DNA of 62,258 nucleotides from Goleter apudmare HA4340-LM2. Lineage in GTDB: Bacteria > Cyanobacteriota > Cyanobacteriia > Cyanobacteriales > Nostocaceae. The position numbers and the translations under genes are program-made. This document shows, one piece after another, positions 46,469-56,607 of the stretch (within the stretch, counting starts at the first letter, position 1; each line of letters starts with the position of its first letter). The DNA lies in NCBI GenBank assembly GCA_019359495.1, contig JAHHHF010000106.1, forward strand, positions 1 to 62,258, given 5' to 3'. The notes under the pieces are model-generated. The model made no database searches, was not told the origin of the DNA, and was given only the letters and a program-made list of their open reading frames with translations.

Positions 46469-47863
46469 TTACCTCTGCTTTCTCTGCGCCTCTGCGGTTA
46501 AATAGTGATTTGATTGAGTGAGAAAACTCTTCCCTCTACTAGCTCTTGGCAGATAGACTCGGTTAACGATATAAACCAGTATGAGAGAAGCAGCTATACT
46601 CCCGACGACTTCGACTAAGGAACCACCAGGATTAATCATGGCAAGTCCTGGTAAAAACCACGAAGTAAAACCCACCCAGTTACCATTGATTAGTTTGTAT
46701 CCAGCTGTAATATCGACAACTCGAATTACTGTCCCGAAAACTACGAATCCTAACACTACTCCTAACGAACCAAAGTTGAGATAAAATTCTAAAACTGCTC
46801 CCACCCCTACACTGGTTCCTACTGCAAACTTCATACCTGTGTATCGGCTGACAATATCGCCACTACCTGCGGTGACTGGTTTATCTGGCCAAAGGATGCG
46901 AGGAATTACTGCTATCGCTGCTTGTTCTAGAGTTTCGCCGCCAGCATATTCTGCTTTACCACTGGAGATATACCTGACAGCCCTACCCACCAGAGCATTC
47001 TGATTCATCCGCAGATCAACTAATTCTAAATGTTTTTGGTTAAACGGATCAAATAATTCAAAATTCGTGACTGTTTGCTGTAATTGCTCAATGCGATTTT
47101 GGGCACTTTGTTCACCCCAAACTGTGGCTCGAATTTCATTGCGATCGCGTAGATAATTTACAAAGGTAGAAAAACCAAAAAACAGAACCATTAATCCAAT
47201 GAGGATGACTTTCCAGCGTGGACAGTAAAAATTGAAGGTAAAGACCAATATAACTGCTGTTGCAGCAGCACCAAAACCAAAAAAGCCCATAGTCAGGGTA
47301 GTCACCAAGGGTAAACTACAGGCGATCGCTAGTGCCAGTAAAAAGGTAAGTTTGTTACCCATAAACCAGGCTTTCCAGCAAGCTAAACATAAACCCACAA
47401 GTAAATAAAAGATCCCTAAATATGTTAATGCACCAAAGCTAGGAACCTTGGATAAAAGAGGGGATAAAATAAAGACGAAGATTAGTCCCAGAACAATGTA
47501 GCTTTTGACAAGTTTTAAGTTAGGCTGGCGAGGAAACTCACACAGCCAAGTAGGCTTGAACATTTTCAGTACAATTGGAGCCAGGATAATAGTTCCAAAT
47601 CCAAATCCGATGACACCGTAGACACTTTGCTGAAAACCTACAATCACGTCAGTTGGCGTAATCTCATCAATATTTGGTTTGTACCACGGGAAGGTGTATA
47701 TCATCCCTCCAAACCAGTGGATTATAGATAGACTAAGCAAAAACAGTAATGGTAAACCAACACTGGGTAATCTTTTATTCCACTGACTACGGATGACTAA
47801 ACCCATAACGACTACCCAAATGCATAACCAAAAACTTAACCATTGCTGTTCTAAAGTAAGCAT
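46469..47863 (-). CDS. Polytopic membrane protein, O-antigen polymerase-like
   Basis: 464 residues with about 10-12 hydrophobic segments, a large charged periplasmic-type loop after residue 210 (NYLRDRNEIRATVWGEQSAQ and further), and RILWPDKPVTAGSGDIVSRY before the last helices. This layout fits O-antigen/exopolysaccharide polymerases (Wzy), which are poorly conserved in sequence. Its end (SNHYLTAEAQRKQR) runs into a dispersed repeat. 2 bp separate it from the GT4 gene upstream. Confidence 0.75.
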   Translation of the reverse strand: MLTLEQQWLSFWLCIWVVVMGLVIRSQWNKRLPSVGLPLLFLLSLSIIHWFGGMIYTFPWYKPNIDEITPTDVIVGFQQSVYGVIGFGFGTIILAPIVLKMFKPTWLCEFPRQPNLKLVKSYIVLGLIFVFILSPLLSKVPSFGALTYLGIFYLLVGLCLACWKAWFMGNKLTFLLALAIACSLPLVTTLTMGFFGFGAAATAVILVFTFNFYCPRWKVILIGLMVLFFGFSTFVNYLRDRNEIRATVWGEQSAQNRIEQLQQTVTNFELFDPFNQKHLELVDLRMNQNALVGRAVRYISSGKAEYAGGETLEQAAIAVIPRILWPDKPVTAGSGDIVSRYTGMKFAVGTSVGVGAVLEFYLNFGSLGVVLGFVVFGTVIRVVDITAGYKLINGNWVGFTSWFLPGLAMINPGGSLVEVVGSIAASLILVYIVNRVYLPRASRGKSFLTQSNHYLTAEAQRKQR

Positions 47864-47865
47864 AT

Positions 47866-49053
47866 TTAACCCAGCTTATTCTGTAGTAAATCTGCGTGGA
47901 TATTCGCAAAGTCAGCAGCCACATCTGACCAATCTCTAGGTTGAAACTTTTGATATACACTCCGCACTATCCATGCTAGTTCTTGCCGATTTTCGTGACA
48001 CCACTGCAAACGATTTACAAAGCTTTCTAAATTACGAATTGGTAGTATCCAACCTGTTTTTCCTTCCACAACAATATCTCTTCCCGAACAGTTTTCAGTG
48101 GTCAGAATTGGTAGAGCTGCTGCTTGAGCTTGAGCTAAAACAACGGCATAGCCATCTTCAATAGTTGGAAAAATAAATATATCAGCCCAAGCGTAAATCT
48201 TAGGTAATTCAAATTGTGGTTGTTTGGAAATAAACTCAATATTCCTAGTGGATTTTTTAGCTAGTTCCTGCGCTTCTCTAGTAATAGAACCTACAAATTT
48301 AAATTGACAAAATTGAGAACACAATTTAGCTATATCGACCAAATAAATTACACCCTTGCGATACGAGAAAGTACCAACCATTAAAATACGCAGCTTTGGC
48401 TCATGGAGAATCCTGTAACATCTTTCTTCAATAACTGGCTGTTCTGGGCGAAATTTATTTAATTGAGTACCTAAAGGTAAAATTTTGATTTTTAGTGGAG
48501 GAATATTTTGAGTAATAAAAGACTTCTGGGCAAAAGTTGAAAGTACTACAACTACATCAGCAAGCTGATATTCTCGTTCTTCCCTAGCAATCATCCAGTT
48601 GCTAGGCTTATTAATCGAGATATCAGTTCGTTTTTCTTCTTCTGAAAGCAGTTGGAATTGAGTACGAATATGGGCAGAACCCCTAAGCAGAGTTTTTAAT
48701 ACAGGTTTACCTGAGAGTGAGCTAAAAATCTCTTCAGCAACACCACTAAAGACATGAACAACATCATAGTCATGCTTAATAATAATTTGAGAGGCCCAAT
48801 GAGAAAATGCAGAATGGATAAAAGCTTCAAAATTCGGAGTATCTAAAATTTCAGGTAGTTGATGAATTATGCGTGTTAAAGTACCGTGTAATAAAAATGT
48901 CTCTACACATTCTTGGGGTATATTAAATTTCTCTACAAATTTCTTGGGATAGTTAGTAAATAAAGTTACATTATGCCCTTGGTTAATTAGCTCTCGTGCT
49001 AAATCAAATGCATGAAAGCGGCCATGAACCACAATTGCAATCTTAAGTTTCAT
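47866..49053 (-). CDS. GT4 glycosyltransferase
   Basis: 395 residues, starts MKLKIAIVVHGRFHAFDLAR. Core MLKTLLRGSAH-type N-domain; donor domain with LMVGTFSYRKGVIYLVDIAK and FIFPTIEDGYAVVLAQAQAA, the E-x7-E region. GT-B fold. Its start overlaps the stop of the upstream CgeB-like gene by 4 bp (ATGA), so coupled translation. The polymerase-like gene follows 2 bp later. Confidence 0.92.
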   Translation of the reverse strand: MKLKIAIVVHGRFHAFDLARELINQGHNVTLFTNYPKKFVEKFNIPQECVETFLLHGTLTRIIHQLPEILDTPNFEAFIHSAFSHWASQIIIKHDYDVVHVFSGVAEEIFSSLSGKPVLKTLLRGSAHIRTQFQLLSEEEKRTDISINKPSNWMIAREEREYQLADVVVVLSTFAQKSFITQNIPPLKIKILPLGTQLNKFRPEQPVIEERCYRILHEPKLRILMVGTFSYRKGVIYLVDIAKLCSQFCQFKFVGSITREAQELAKKSTRNIEFISKQPQFELPKIYAWADIFIFPTIEDGYAVVLAQAQAAALPILTTENCSGRDIVVEGKTGWILPIRNLESFVNRLQWCHENRQELAWIVRSVYQKFQPRDWSDVAADFANIHADLLQNKLG

Positions 49054-50075
49054 TGTTGTAACTGTAGATTTCCTGTGAGGGAAAGTATCTTCTCTAATCG
49101 GTCTTTATATGTATGTTTACCTTGAGTAATTAATGTATGGGCGTTATCAGCTAAACGCTGACGTTCAGTATCATGGTTTAGCAAACACTGAGCTTTTTCT
49201 AGCATCTCAGGAATTGTTTTAAAATAAATAACTGCCTTTCCTTCTGCACCAAAAATTTCTCGATGTTCTTCGGTGTCTTCGGTGAGCATACAAGCGCCTA
49301 TAGCTGGAACTTCAAATGTTCGCATACAGTTTCCATCTCGATTAGCTTTACGAACTAAACAAAGGGCAATTTTTGCGGAAGCGATCGCCTGGCGCAAGGT
49401 TGCAATATCAGCTATACCGCAAGCATAGGCTTTCGTTTGGGGGTACTGCTCCCAATAGCCACCGTAGAGTTTGACATCAATACCTGACTCAATCAATGCA
49501 GAAATATAGTCAACGCGATCGCTATCAGCACCACCAGCAAAAATGACATCGCAACTATAATCAAGTTGTTCTGGTTTTATGGGTACTGGTGAATAAAATA
49601 ACTCCGGATCAAAGCCAAAGGGTAAATAGTGAACCTGAAAGCCGCTAACTTGTATCAGCTGATCAATGTTGGCACGGCGAGGCGAAAAAACCACATCATA
49701 ATGAGGCAATGCTTGCAAAAACCAAGGCGCATAATGGGCGGGATTCCAGGGATCATCTGTGAGAAAGTTGGTTGTTTTGATGCCCATCCTACCTATTTGC
49801 AACAATGCTTGTTGATTAATAGGAGCAATACCAGTAGCAAGAAGTAAATCTGGTTTTGTAGTCTGACATGTTTGGATAACTTTTTGGCTGAAGTTTTTTA
49901 GTTGCGATGGGTATTTCCCTCGCAAATGCCAATTTATACGTTGCAGCCATCTAGGAGATGCATAAGCTAATTGACTATCTAAAAAGCTAGGGTTTAAATT
50001 CAGATATTTAGCTGCTTTAACAAAAGCGCCTCCTACATGAGTTCCACCTAAACAGCCAACAATTAAAATATTCAT
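49050..50075 (-). CDS. CgeB-like glycosyltransferase
   Basis: 341 residues, starts MNILIVGCLGGTHVGGAFVK. Resembles CgeB-family GT-B glycosyltransferases: TTNFLTDDPWNPAHYAPWFL with the DDPW-like segment, YLPFGFDPELFYSP, and the C-domain RTFEVPAIGACMLTEDTEEH. Donor unknown. Overlaps its neighbours on both sides (4 bp each), which places it firmly in the operon. Confidence 0.88.
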   Translation of the reverse strand: MNILIVGCLGGTHVGGAFVKAAKYLNLNPSFLDSQLAYASPRWLQRINWHLRGKYPSQLKNFSQKVIQTCQTTKPDLLLATGIAPINQQALLQIGRMGIKTTNFLTDDPWNPAHYAPWFLQALPHYDVVFSPRRANIDQLIQVSGFQVHYLPFGFDPELFYSPVPIKPEQLDYSCDVIFAGGADSDRVDYISALIESGIDVKLYGGYWEQYPQTKAYACGIADIATLRQAIASAKIALCLVRKANRDGNCMRTFEVPAIGACMLTEDTEEHREIFGAEGKAVIYFKTIPEMLEKAQCLLNHDTERQRLADNAHTLITQGKHTYKDRLEKILSLTGNLQLQQ

Positions 50076-51247
50076 AGTGTAATTTCTCTATAGGCCTTGG
50101 CAATACCTTCTGCGGCCTTGTCTACAGAATAAGCTCCTACTTGTTGGCGACATTTTGCCCGAATATCATCTCTGTTAATTAATAATAGCGATCGCTCAAT
50201 TGCCTCAGATAGACTCTGTACTGAACCTGTCTCAAAAATATCTCCCGTCACACCAGGATTAATTAAATCGGGCGCACAACCAACCGCCTGTGAAACAATA
50301 GCAGGTAAACCGTGATGTAATGCCTCATTGACAACTAGACCCCATGTCTCAGAATGTTGACTAGGCAATACTAATAAGTCAGACGCGTGGTAGTAGCGAC
50401 TAATTTGAGTTTGGTTTTTAAACCCCAAAAAATCAACTGTTACAGCTGGTGAATTACCCGCCAAATTCGCTAATGGTGTTTTTAAATCTCCATTTCCCAG
50501 AAAGATAACTACTATTTGATTACGAATTTCTGGAGATAGTTGTTTAACTGCTTGCAATAATAAATCTGGTCGTTTTCTAGTACTAAGTTTGCCAGAAAAA
50601 AGCAACACGATTTGTTTGTCTCTAATGCCTAAATTGTGGCGGGTTTCTTGACGCAAATATAAACGATCAGCCTCATGGCACTGAAAGGGACTGGTGCTGA
50701 TGCAATAGGGTGAAAAAATTAGCTGTTGTTCTGAACATCCTAGACGGAGGAAATGAGCTTGGGAGCGTTGACCAATATAAAGTAATTTGCTACATCTGTG
50801 GTAACCCCAACCGAGAATAGAATCCCGTAGCTTTGATTTGATGAAATTGCGTTGTTGTGCATGATCAGTAGTCTCTGCACGTAAAATAATCGGACAATGA
50901 TTTTTCCAAGCCTGATAAAAAGCTGTTCTATAAAGACGATGGTCATAACCTGTAAGCAGCAGAGCTTTTGGGTTGGTGTTTCGTAATACTTTTGCTAATC
51001 CTTGGTCAGATATTGTTACCAAAGATTCTGCACCACCGCTTTTAACTTGAGAGAGAAAATACGATTTATATCCTGACAATAAGTCAATATCCCATGCAAA
51101 TTTTGTCCCAAATTCTTGATCTTGGTATCCTACAATGCTAAAGTCCGAGCCATAAATTACGATTAAAGGAATACCAAATTGAGTGCTGAGACTCCGGTAT
51201 ACAGGCGCACGATATTGTATCGGATGTGTTTCTATAACTGCCAGCAT
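50072..51247 (-). CDS. GT4 glycosyltransferase
   Basis: 391 residues from the ATG at 51247 (MLAVIETHPIQYRAPVYRSL). The frame is open for another 24 codons to 51319, but those codons lie partly in a family A mobile repeat (51307-51411) and do not look like a GT N-terminus, so I start at 51247. Donor domain with LLFSGKLSTRKRPDLLLQAV and LPSQHSETWGLVVNEALHHG LPAI. GT-B fold. Ends with a 4-bp overlap with the CgeB-like gene. Confidence 0.92.
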   Translation of the reverse strand: MLAVIETHPIQYRAPVYRSLSTQFGIPLIVIYGSDFSIVGYQDQEFGTKFAWDIDLLSGYKSYFLSQVKSGGAESLVTISDQGLAKVLRNTNPKALLLTGYDHRLYRTAFYQAWKNHCPIILRAETTDHAQQRNFIKSKLRDSILGWGYHRCSKLLYIGQRSQAHFLRLGCSEQQLIFSPYCISTSPFQCHEADRLYLRQETRHNLGIRDKQIVLLFSGKLSTRKRPDLLLQAVKQLSPEIRNQIVVIFLGNGDLKTPLANLAGNSPAVTVDFLGFKNQTQISRYYHASDLLVLPSQHSETWGLVVNEALHHGLPAIVSQAVGCAPDLINPGVTGDIFETGSVQSLSEAIERSLLLINRDDIRAKCRQQVGAYSVDKAAEGIAKAYREITL

Positions 51248-51306
51248 AGAATTTAAAGGTATATTTATATATACATCAAATAGTGAATTAATTACTGAAA
51301 TTGTAG

Positions 51307-51411
51307 GGGTGCATCCCAATTTTGCAAAAATAAAATTTGTAGTGGGAGCATCTTGCTCCCTAATGTCCAGGAAGCTACAAAAAAATAAATTTACACATTT
51401 GGGATGCTCCC
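51307..51411. mobile_element. MITE-like element, family A copy 3 (internally deleted)
   Basis: 105 bp, inverted repeats GGGTGCATCCC and GGGATGCTCCC, flanked by perfect 9-bp direct repeats AAATTGTAG (51298-51306 and 51412-51420). It matches copy 2 except for one terminal base change and loss of 17 bp that encode the GCGGGC-tagaa-GCCCGC hairpin. It sits in the spacer between two genes of the polysaccharide run, next to a GT4 start. Confidence 0.9.
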
Positions 51412-51429
51412 AAATTGTAGAAGCAAAAC

Positions 51430-52368
51430 CTATAAATTATCTGCTCCAGAATTTTCATTTGTGAATAGAGATAGAATATTCCTCTCTAATAAATCGGGAG
51501 TTGTCATCACTTCTGGATCAAAACCACCTTCAAAAGTGGTTTTACTAATATCTCTTGAAAAAACTCCTGAATGAAAATGAGCAGGATGCCATATTGTTGG
51601 AGGTTGTCCTAAATATGAAGCCCAAGCACTGAACGTACTCCCCGCAGAAGTAACAATTAGCTTACTTCTAGAGAGAGTAAGCATATCTGAAATTGCAGAA
51701 GCATGAGGTGCTCTGATTACTTTTGGAAGTTGTAGTAAATCATTCAATTCATAATCATATCCATCAGAAAATATTGTTGCCGGGACAACATAGCCTGCTA
51801 ATTCACGAATTCTTCTGAGTACAGATACATACCATAATATTGGGGTACGTACTGAACCAATCTTGGCAAAATCTTCTCCTGCCTGTAATTTTCTAAAGTC
51901 ACTCATCCGGACATGAATACCGATTTTTGGTGTAGGGCAAGCATCTATTTGATTTAAAAGATGTGGTCGAATAATTGCTCTGAGCTTTTTTTGAATGAGT
52001 AGATGATTTTCCTTAATATCTAAAAAATAATTATGCCAATCGGGAATAGCACTAAATATATAAACACAGTGAGAAAGCTGATGCGAATTACTTAAAAGTT
52101 GTATGGGTGGTTCATAGATTTTCGTAGTTGCCCAATTGATGATAAATCCCTTAATCCTAGACACATACTCTTTGTTATAAAAATACCCTCCATAATTTCT
52201 TTGATATTTTTCACCTCTCAATAAATGACCAATTTTTAATTTTCTCCAACTTGGTGCAATAATCGGCAAAGAATTTATCTCAGCAAATAAAACTGCTTTA
52301 GCCCAAACTAATAGCATATTACCTAGACCTGCATTAGGTAATTTAGGGTAAACAAAGCTTTTATCCAT
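51430..52368 (-). CDS. Fucosyltransferase-like glycosyltransferase (GT11-like)
   Basis: 312 residues. The N-terminus YPKLPNAGLGNMLLVWAKAV recalls GxGNQxFQYA of alpha-1,2-fucosyltransferases, and IGIHVRMSDFRKL corresponds to the HxRRxD GDP-fucose motif. A further ASAISDMLTLSRSKLIVTSA GSTFSAWA fits the donor-site S-T-F block. GDP-fucose use is a family-based guess; the acceptor is unknown. Lies 10 bp after the right flank of the mobile repeat, with a 92-bp spacer on its other side. Confidence 0.8.
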   Translation of the reverse strand: MDKSFVYPKLPNAGLGNMLLVWAKAVLFAEINSLPIIAPSWRKLKIGHLLRGEKYQRNYGGYFYNKEYVSRIKGFIINWATTKIYEPPIQLLSNSHQLSHCVYIFSAIPDWHNYFLDIKENHLLIQKKLRAIIRPHLLNQIDACPTPKIGIHVRMSDFRKLQAGEDFAKIGSVRTPILWYVSVLRRIRELAGYVVPATIFSDGYDYELNDLLQLPKVIRAPHASAISDMLTLSRSKLIVTSAGSTFSAWASYLGQPPTIWHPAHFHSGVFSRDISKTTFEGGFDPEVMTTPDLLERNILSLFTNENSGADNL

Positions 52369-52459
52369 TAAAAAAAGTATTTAAATGTGACCAAGAATTT
52401 AATTATTTTTACAAATTGCTGGATAATTTGTATTTTGAAAATCTGTTCAATTTTTTTGA

Positions 52460-53461
52460 CTAGACATACTTAACCCACTTGGGTTGAGGCTTATATAATT
52501 GATTATTCAAGGTTAATAACCAAAATAATAAGCCAATAGAGAATTCTTTTAAGCTTAGTATGTGTAAAATGCGGATAAAATTACTATATTTTTGATATCT
52601 TAAACAGTGTATGCTATAATGCACATCCAATACATTCTGTCGCATTTGAGAATAAAACTTAGCCCAAAAACGAATTTCTCCAGGTAGCAAAGCGAGGATT
52701 TTTGAACGTATTTCTCGATTTTCGAGAATACATCTTACTCCTGATTCAGAAGTACGACTTAATTGCTTTTCATGAGAGCGAATATTTATTAAATGCTGAT
52801 GAATGACTCCCATAGCTTTTTTTTGGCAAATTCTTACCCACATTTCATAATCACCTGAAACCTGAAAAAAATCATTAAAAAGTCCAAATTCTGCAAAACA
52901 TTGCCTTCTCAAACAAACAGTAGAAAGGTTTCCTGGGATGCAGCCATAATAGAAGAAAAGCTGCAAAATCAACGAGGTATCAATAACTTCTGGTAAATCT
53001 CCTAAAACTCCTTGATTAATTACGATTCCTTCTTCATTAATACTTTGACTTTTACAAAATGCTATGTCTATCTCTGGATGTCTTGCAAAAAAGTCAATTT
53101 CTGTTTCTAAACAGTTGTTAACAAGCAAATCGTCTTGACAAATGAAATGTATAAGTGGCGCACAGGAACGTTCGATCATGAAATTTAGATTTTTAAACAA
53201 ACCTTTATTTTTGACATGGGGAATATATTTAATTCTTGGATCGGAAAACTTTTTAATAATCTCATCAGATTGATCGGTTGAACAATTATTACCAATGATC
53301 AGTTCAAATTCATTCATGCTTTGAGCAAATATGGAATTCATACATTGATACAAGTATTGCTGTCCATTAAAAACAGGTAATAAAAGTGAGATTTTGGGAT
53401 TGGAAGTACTAGTCATAAAATATGAAAATTTTTTCTTACCTACGTACTCAGGTGGGTTCAT
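52460..53461 (-). CDS. GT2 glycosyltransferase
   Basis: 333 residues, GT-A fold. Core PKISLLLPVFNGQQYLYQCM, IIGNNCSTDQSDEI and FICQDDLLVNN (DxD-type). A second ATG 15 codons in (53416) gives a start nearer the core; the first one overlaps the previous stop by 4 bp (ATGA) and is kept for that reason. Probable sugar transfer to the growing unit; donor unknown. Confidence 0.9.
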   Translation of the reverse strand: MNPPEYVGKKKFSYFMTSTSNPKISLLLPVFNGQQYLYQCMNSIFAQSMNEFELIIGNNCSTDQSDEIIKKFSDPRIKYIPHVKNKGLFKNLNFMIERSCAPLIHFICQDDLLVNNCLETEIDFFARHPEIDIAFCKSQSINEEGIVINQGVLGDLPEVIDTSLILQLFFYYGCIPGNLSTVCLRRQCFAEFGLFNDFFQVSGDYEMWVRICQKKAMGVIHQHLINIRSHEKQLSRTSESGVRCILENREIRSKILALLPGEIRFWAKFYSQMRQNVLDVHYSIHCLRYQKYSNFIRILHILSLKEFSIGLLFWLLTLNNQLYKPQPKWVKYV

Positions 53462-54636
53462 ATTGATGTTTTGCTCAACTGAGTTTTAATCACTTCAAAT
53501 TGAGTTTCATAATTCCATTCATCCAGAATGCGTTGTCTGCCGCGATCGCCCATTACTCTCATTTCTGTGGGATGCTCTAAATACCATCTCAAAGCAGCCG
53601 CAATGCTTTCAGGATCATGAGGATTACAAGCTAACCCGTAACCAGGCTCTACATACATTCGCTTCCAGTCGGGTAAGTCAGAAACTAGCAGTGCTAGGCC
53701 ACAAGCAAGGTAGTCGAATGGCTTGTTGGAAGCACCAACCATACATTGCATGTTGATATCTTCGTCACCAATAGGCATAAATCCAAGTCCCACGTCACAT
53801 TCTCTACACCATTTCAATAGTTCATATCTGGGCATAGCATTAATAAACTCTACTTGATTGTTAATCTTAAGATGTTTAGCCATTTCTGCTAGTTGTTGTA
53901 CATAGTTTTGATGACCTATTGTGTCATAACCAATAACGCGCAATTTTACTGTATGAGGTAGCATAACCAGAGCTTGCAACACAGTTATTGGCAGACGTGA
54001 TGGTACGATGGAACCGTGATACAAAATCTGCAATCTATCTGCTTGTGAAAAGGAACGTGTAGAGGTAGCTTCTAGCCGACTAGGACAATTCCAGATGCAG
54101 AAAAGGTTGTGGTGGATGCCTGTATCCGAAGCAAATTTCTCTAACCGTTGTTGATTAGGCAAAACACACATCTTAGCTCTAGCTGCTAACCATTTGCGAG
54201 TAGCTAAACAAAAGCGAATAAAGAGGCTATTAGATGTGCAGTCGGGAGAGTCATGTTCGTGATAGACAACATTAATACCAGGGAAAAAGCTTAACAAATA
54301 AGCTACAGGGCTAGAAAGTAAATCAGAAGCATATACCCATTGATTCCGATAAATTAGTGTAGAAATTAACGCCGAAATACAAAATTGCAGGTAATGCAAC
54401 TTTTGTATCCAACCAGGACGGGAAAAGGACATCAAATGCACTTCAATGTTGGCATGAGATGGAAAAGATAAAGCGGATGCACCAAATGCTTCAATACCCA
54501 GAAATATGACTTTCCATCCATCTTGCGCGAGAATTTGGGAACTATGCTGCAAGGGCGGATAACCTCCAGGGTTAGTGTATTGCACATATAAAATCTGTGG
54601 GTTTAATGACTTCTGATTGTTGTTAATTTTATTCAT
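53458..54636 (-). CDS. GT4 glycosyltransferase
   Basis: 392 residues from ATG 54636 (MNKINNNQKSLNPQILYVQY); an in-frame ATG 15 bases upstream would lengthen the overlap with the FkbM gene. Typical C-domain LQILYHGSIVPSRLPITVLQ and FDYLACGLALLVSDLPDWKR. GT-B fold. Overlaps neighbours by 8 bp upstream and 4 bp downstream, so operonic. Confidence 0.9.
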   Translation of the reverse strand: MNKINNNQKSLNPQILYVQYTNPGGYPPLQHSSQILAQDGWKVIFLGIEAFGASALSFPSHANIEVHLMSFSRPGWIQKLHYLQFCISALISTLIYRNQWVYASDLLSSPVAYLLSFFPGINVVYHEHDSPDCTSNSLFIRFCLATRKWLAARAKMCVLPNQQRLEKFASDTGIHHNLFCIWNCPSRLEATSTRSFSQADRLQILYHGSIVPSRLPITVLQALVMLPHTVKLRVIGYDTIGHQNYVQQLAEMAKHLKINNQVEFINAMPRYELLKWCRECDVGLGFMPIGDEDINMQCMVGASNKPFDYLACGLALLVSDLPDWKRMYVEPGYGLACNPHDPESIAAALRWYLEHPTEMRVMGDRGRQRILDEWNYETQFEVIKTQLSKTSI

Positions 54637-55522
54637 GCCAATCGCAATCAATTTGTAAGCTACTTAAAGGTTCTAATTCTTTATCTAAACCTGGAAGATG
54701 GTAAAGACATTGACCATGAATTTTTGTGAGTACATAACCGAAATCTTTTAATTTTTGATGTATTTCTAGACATCTTTTTACACCACAAATTAATGGATGG
54801 TACTCTATTGCTAAAAAGTCTATATATTTTTCTCTTAAAATATTATGTCCACCAGCGATCGCTAAATACTCTGCACCTTCGCAATCAACTTTGACTAAAC
54901 GTACTTGCTTTATAGAGTTTTCTTTAAAAAAAATGTCTAAAGTAGTCGTCGGCACTATTTCTTGGGTGTAACCGATTTTCCAATAACGAAAAAAACTACT
55001 TGATCCTGTATTTGTAGAGGGTCTTAAAAATAAGGTTACTTCACCTTTTTGATCAGATAGAGCAATGGGATGAGTAATTATTGAATGAGCAGAATTGAGG
55101 CGGATATTTTCTTGAATAATTTGCTGTAATCGGCTTTGAGGTTCAATACAATGAACTTTTCCATGTTGAACTAAAGATGAGGCAATCACGGAGAAGTATC
55201 CTTCATTTCCGCCAACATCTACAAACACGTCACCAGGCTTCAATAATAACTCTAGTATTTGTGTCATTTGAGATTCATAGACCCCCTCGCGGAGAAGTTC
55301 TATGCCAAATACAGAGACAGGATCAATCCAGAATTTTTGACCCCTAAGAGTAAGAACCCATTGTCGCTTTACCTGCAAAAGTTTTTTGATTAAGGCACTA
55401 AATTGTGCTGGTCTTAACTTTAAAAGTGCAGAATAGAAGCTAATTATGTTAAGGTTTGTAGAGGAAATTGCCACTTTTTTACCTTTTTGATAGTTTGTGA
55501 TTTCAATACTTGAAAATTGCAC
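54629..55522 (-). CDS. FkbM family methyltransferase
   Basis: 297 residues. The SAM-binding segment is VFVDVGGNEGYFSVIASSLV, followed by VHCIEPQSRL and LVKVDCEGAEYLAIAGG, the FkbM signature with the acidic D-x-E-G-x-E block. FkbM-type enzymes O-methylate hydroxyls of sugars and polyketides, so it likely methylates a sugar of this polymer. Overlaps the next gene by 8 bp (GT4). Confidence 0.92.
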   Translation of the reverse strand: MQFSSIEITNYQKGKKVAISSTNLNIISFYSALLKLRPAQFSALIKKLLQVKRQWVLTLRGQKFWIDPVSVFGIELLREGVYESQMTQILELLLKPGDVFVDVGGNEGYFSVIASSLVQHGKVHCIEPQSRLQQIIQENIRLNSAHSIITHPIALSDQKGEVTLFLRPSTNTGSSSFFRYWKIGYTQEIVPTTTLDIFFKENSIKQVRLVKVDCEGAEYLAIAGGHNILREKYIDFLAIEYHPLICGVKRCLEIHQKLKDFGYVLTKIHGQCLYHLPGLDKELEPLSSLQIDCDWHE

Positions 55523-55531
55523 AGGGAAATT

Positions 55532-56506
55532 TTAATAAAAAAAAGTTTCTGCTAGCCGAGGTAGCCCGCGAGTGTATAATAAACTCGCCCAATAACCACC
55601 TCCACAGAAATGACCAGATACCAGATTAGGTTCATCTGTACTGGGACAAATAGCATAAGTATTTGGTAGGGGGAGGGCATTTAATCTGGTAAATTCCATA
55701 GCCCAAAGAGTTTGTTCTGTGTAGTAGTCAGCCCTACCATCCTCATGATAAAAATCAGGGTGCTTGAGATATTCCTCTATCTTTTTAAAGTCGATGCTAC
55801 CCCGATTAACTCGAAGCACACCTGCATTTAGTCTTTTTATAGGATCTTTCTGGAGTAAATTTACTAAATCTAATTCTTTCAGACTATAGGCATCACAAAC
55901 ATCTTGAGAATACAAGTTAGGAAAATGAAAAATATCATCAACAGACTCGATACCATTTATTAGCTCTTGAGGTCTAGAAAAAAATAATACGTCAGAATCT
56001 AATGAAATAAAGAAGTTATTGGTAGAGAAAAAACAAGGGTCAAATAATTTCAAAACATGTACAACTTTCTGACGTATTCGTAGACATTTAAACAGCCCTT
56101 CACTACGCAAATAGTTCTCTACTACGGAGTCAGCCATCTTACGGTCTATAACCTGACATTGAGGAAAAAGCTGATTTAACAATTTCACATCAAAATTGCT
56201 TAAAGACCCATCATTGTGAACTACTATGCGGCATGGTTGGGCACAAAAGTAGGCAAAGGAATATAATGCCCATAAACCTTCATAGATGCGTTTATGATGC
56301 AAGAGCATATGTACCTCAATTGCACCTAACCCAGATGGAATAGGTTTGGCGTTGAGGATATTAGTTAGGTAGCGACGTTTAGCTAAACTTACTTTTAATG
56401 CTTCCTCAATAGTCAGATATCTTAATTGATGAATCCGCAGCAAAGCTTTGCCGATACCAAGTTGGCGAGTGGTGTCGCGGATAAATTTGCCTAAATCTGT
56501 TTTCAT
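55532..56506 (-). CDS. Glycosyltransferase with GT-A-like DxD motif
   Basis: 324 residues. IRIVVHND-like N-domain (CRIVVHNDGSLSNFDVKLLN), a metal-binding FISLDSDVLFFSRP, and FNAGVLRVNRGS in the acceptor half (here RLNAGVLRVNRGSIDF). Looks like the GT8/GT-A type, but no exact family is claimed. 9 bp upstream of the FkbM gene. Confidence 0.75.
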   Translation of the reverse strand: MKTDLGKFIRDTTRQLGIGKALLRIHQLRYLTIEEALKVSLAKRRYLTNILNAKPIPSGLGAIEVHMLLHHKRIYEGLWALYSFAYFCAQPCRIVVHNDGSLSNFDVKLLNQLFPQCQVIDRKMADSVVENYLRSEGLFKCLRIRQKVVHVLKLFDPCFFSTNNFFISLDSDVLFFSRPQELINGIESVDDIFHFPNLYSQDVCDAYSLKELDLVNLLQKDPIKRLNAGVLRVNRGSIDFKKIEEYLKHPDFYHEDGRADYYTEQTLWAMEFTRLNALPLPNTYAICPSTDEPNLVSGHFCGGGYWASLLYTRGLPRLAETFFY

Positions 56507-56607
56507 TTCAATACCTGCGCCAATTTACAAAGCTTTATGAAAAAATCTACGCACTGCACACCAACAGCTACCATTTCTCGCCCAAGGGAAGATTCCTCAT
56601 ATCGTTG

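Noticed and set aside
51248-51319. 24-codon upstream extension of the GT4 frame at 50072
   Set aside because: Part of it is the end of a mobile repeat; the GT start aligns at 51247.
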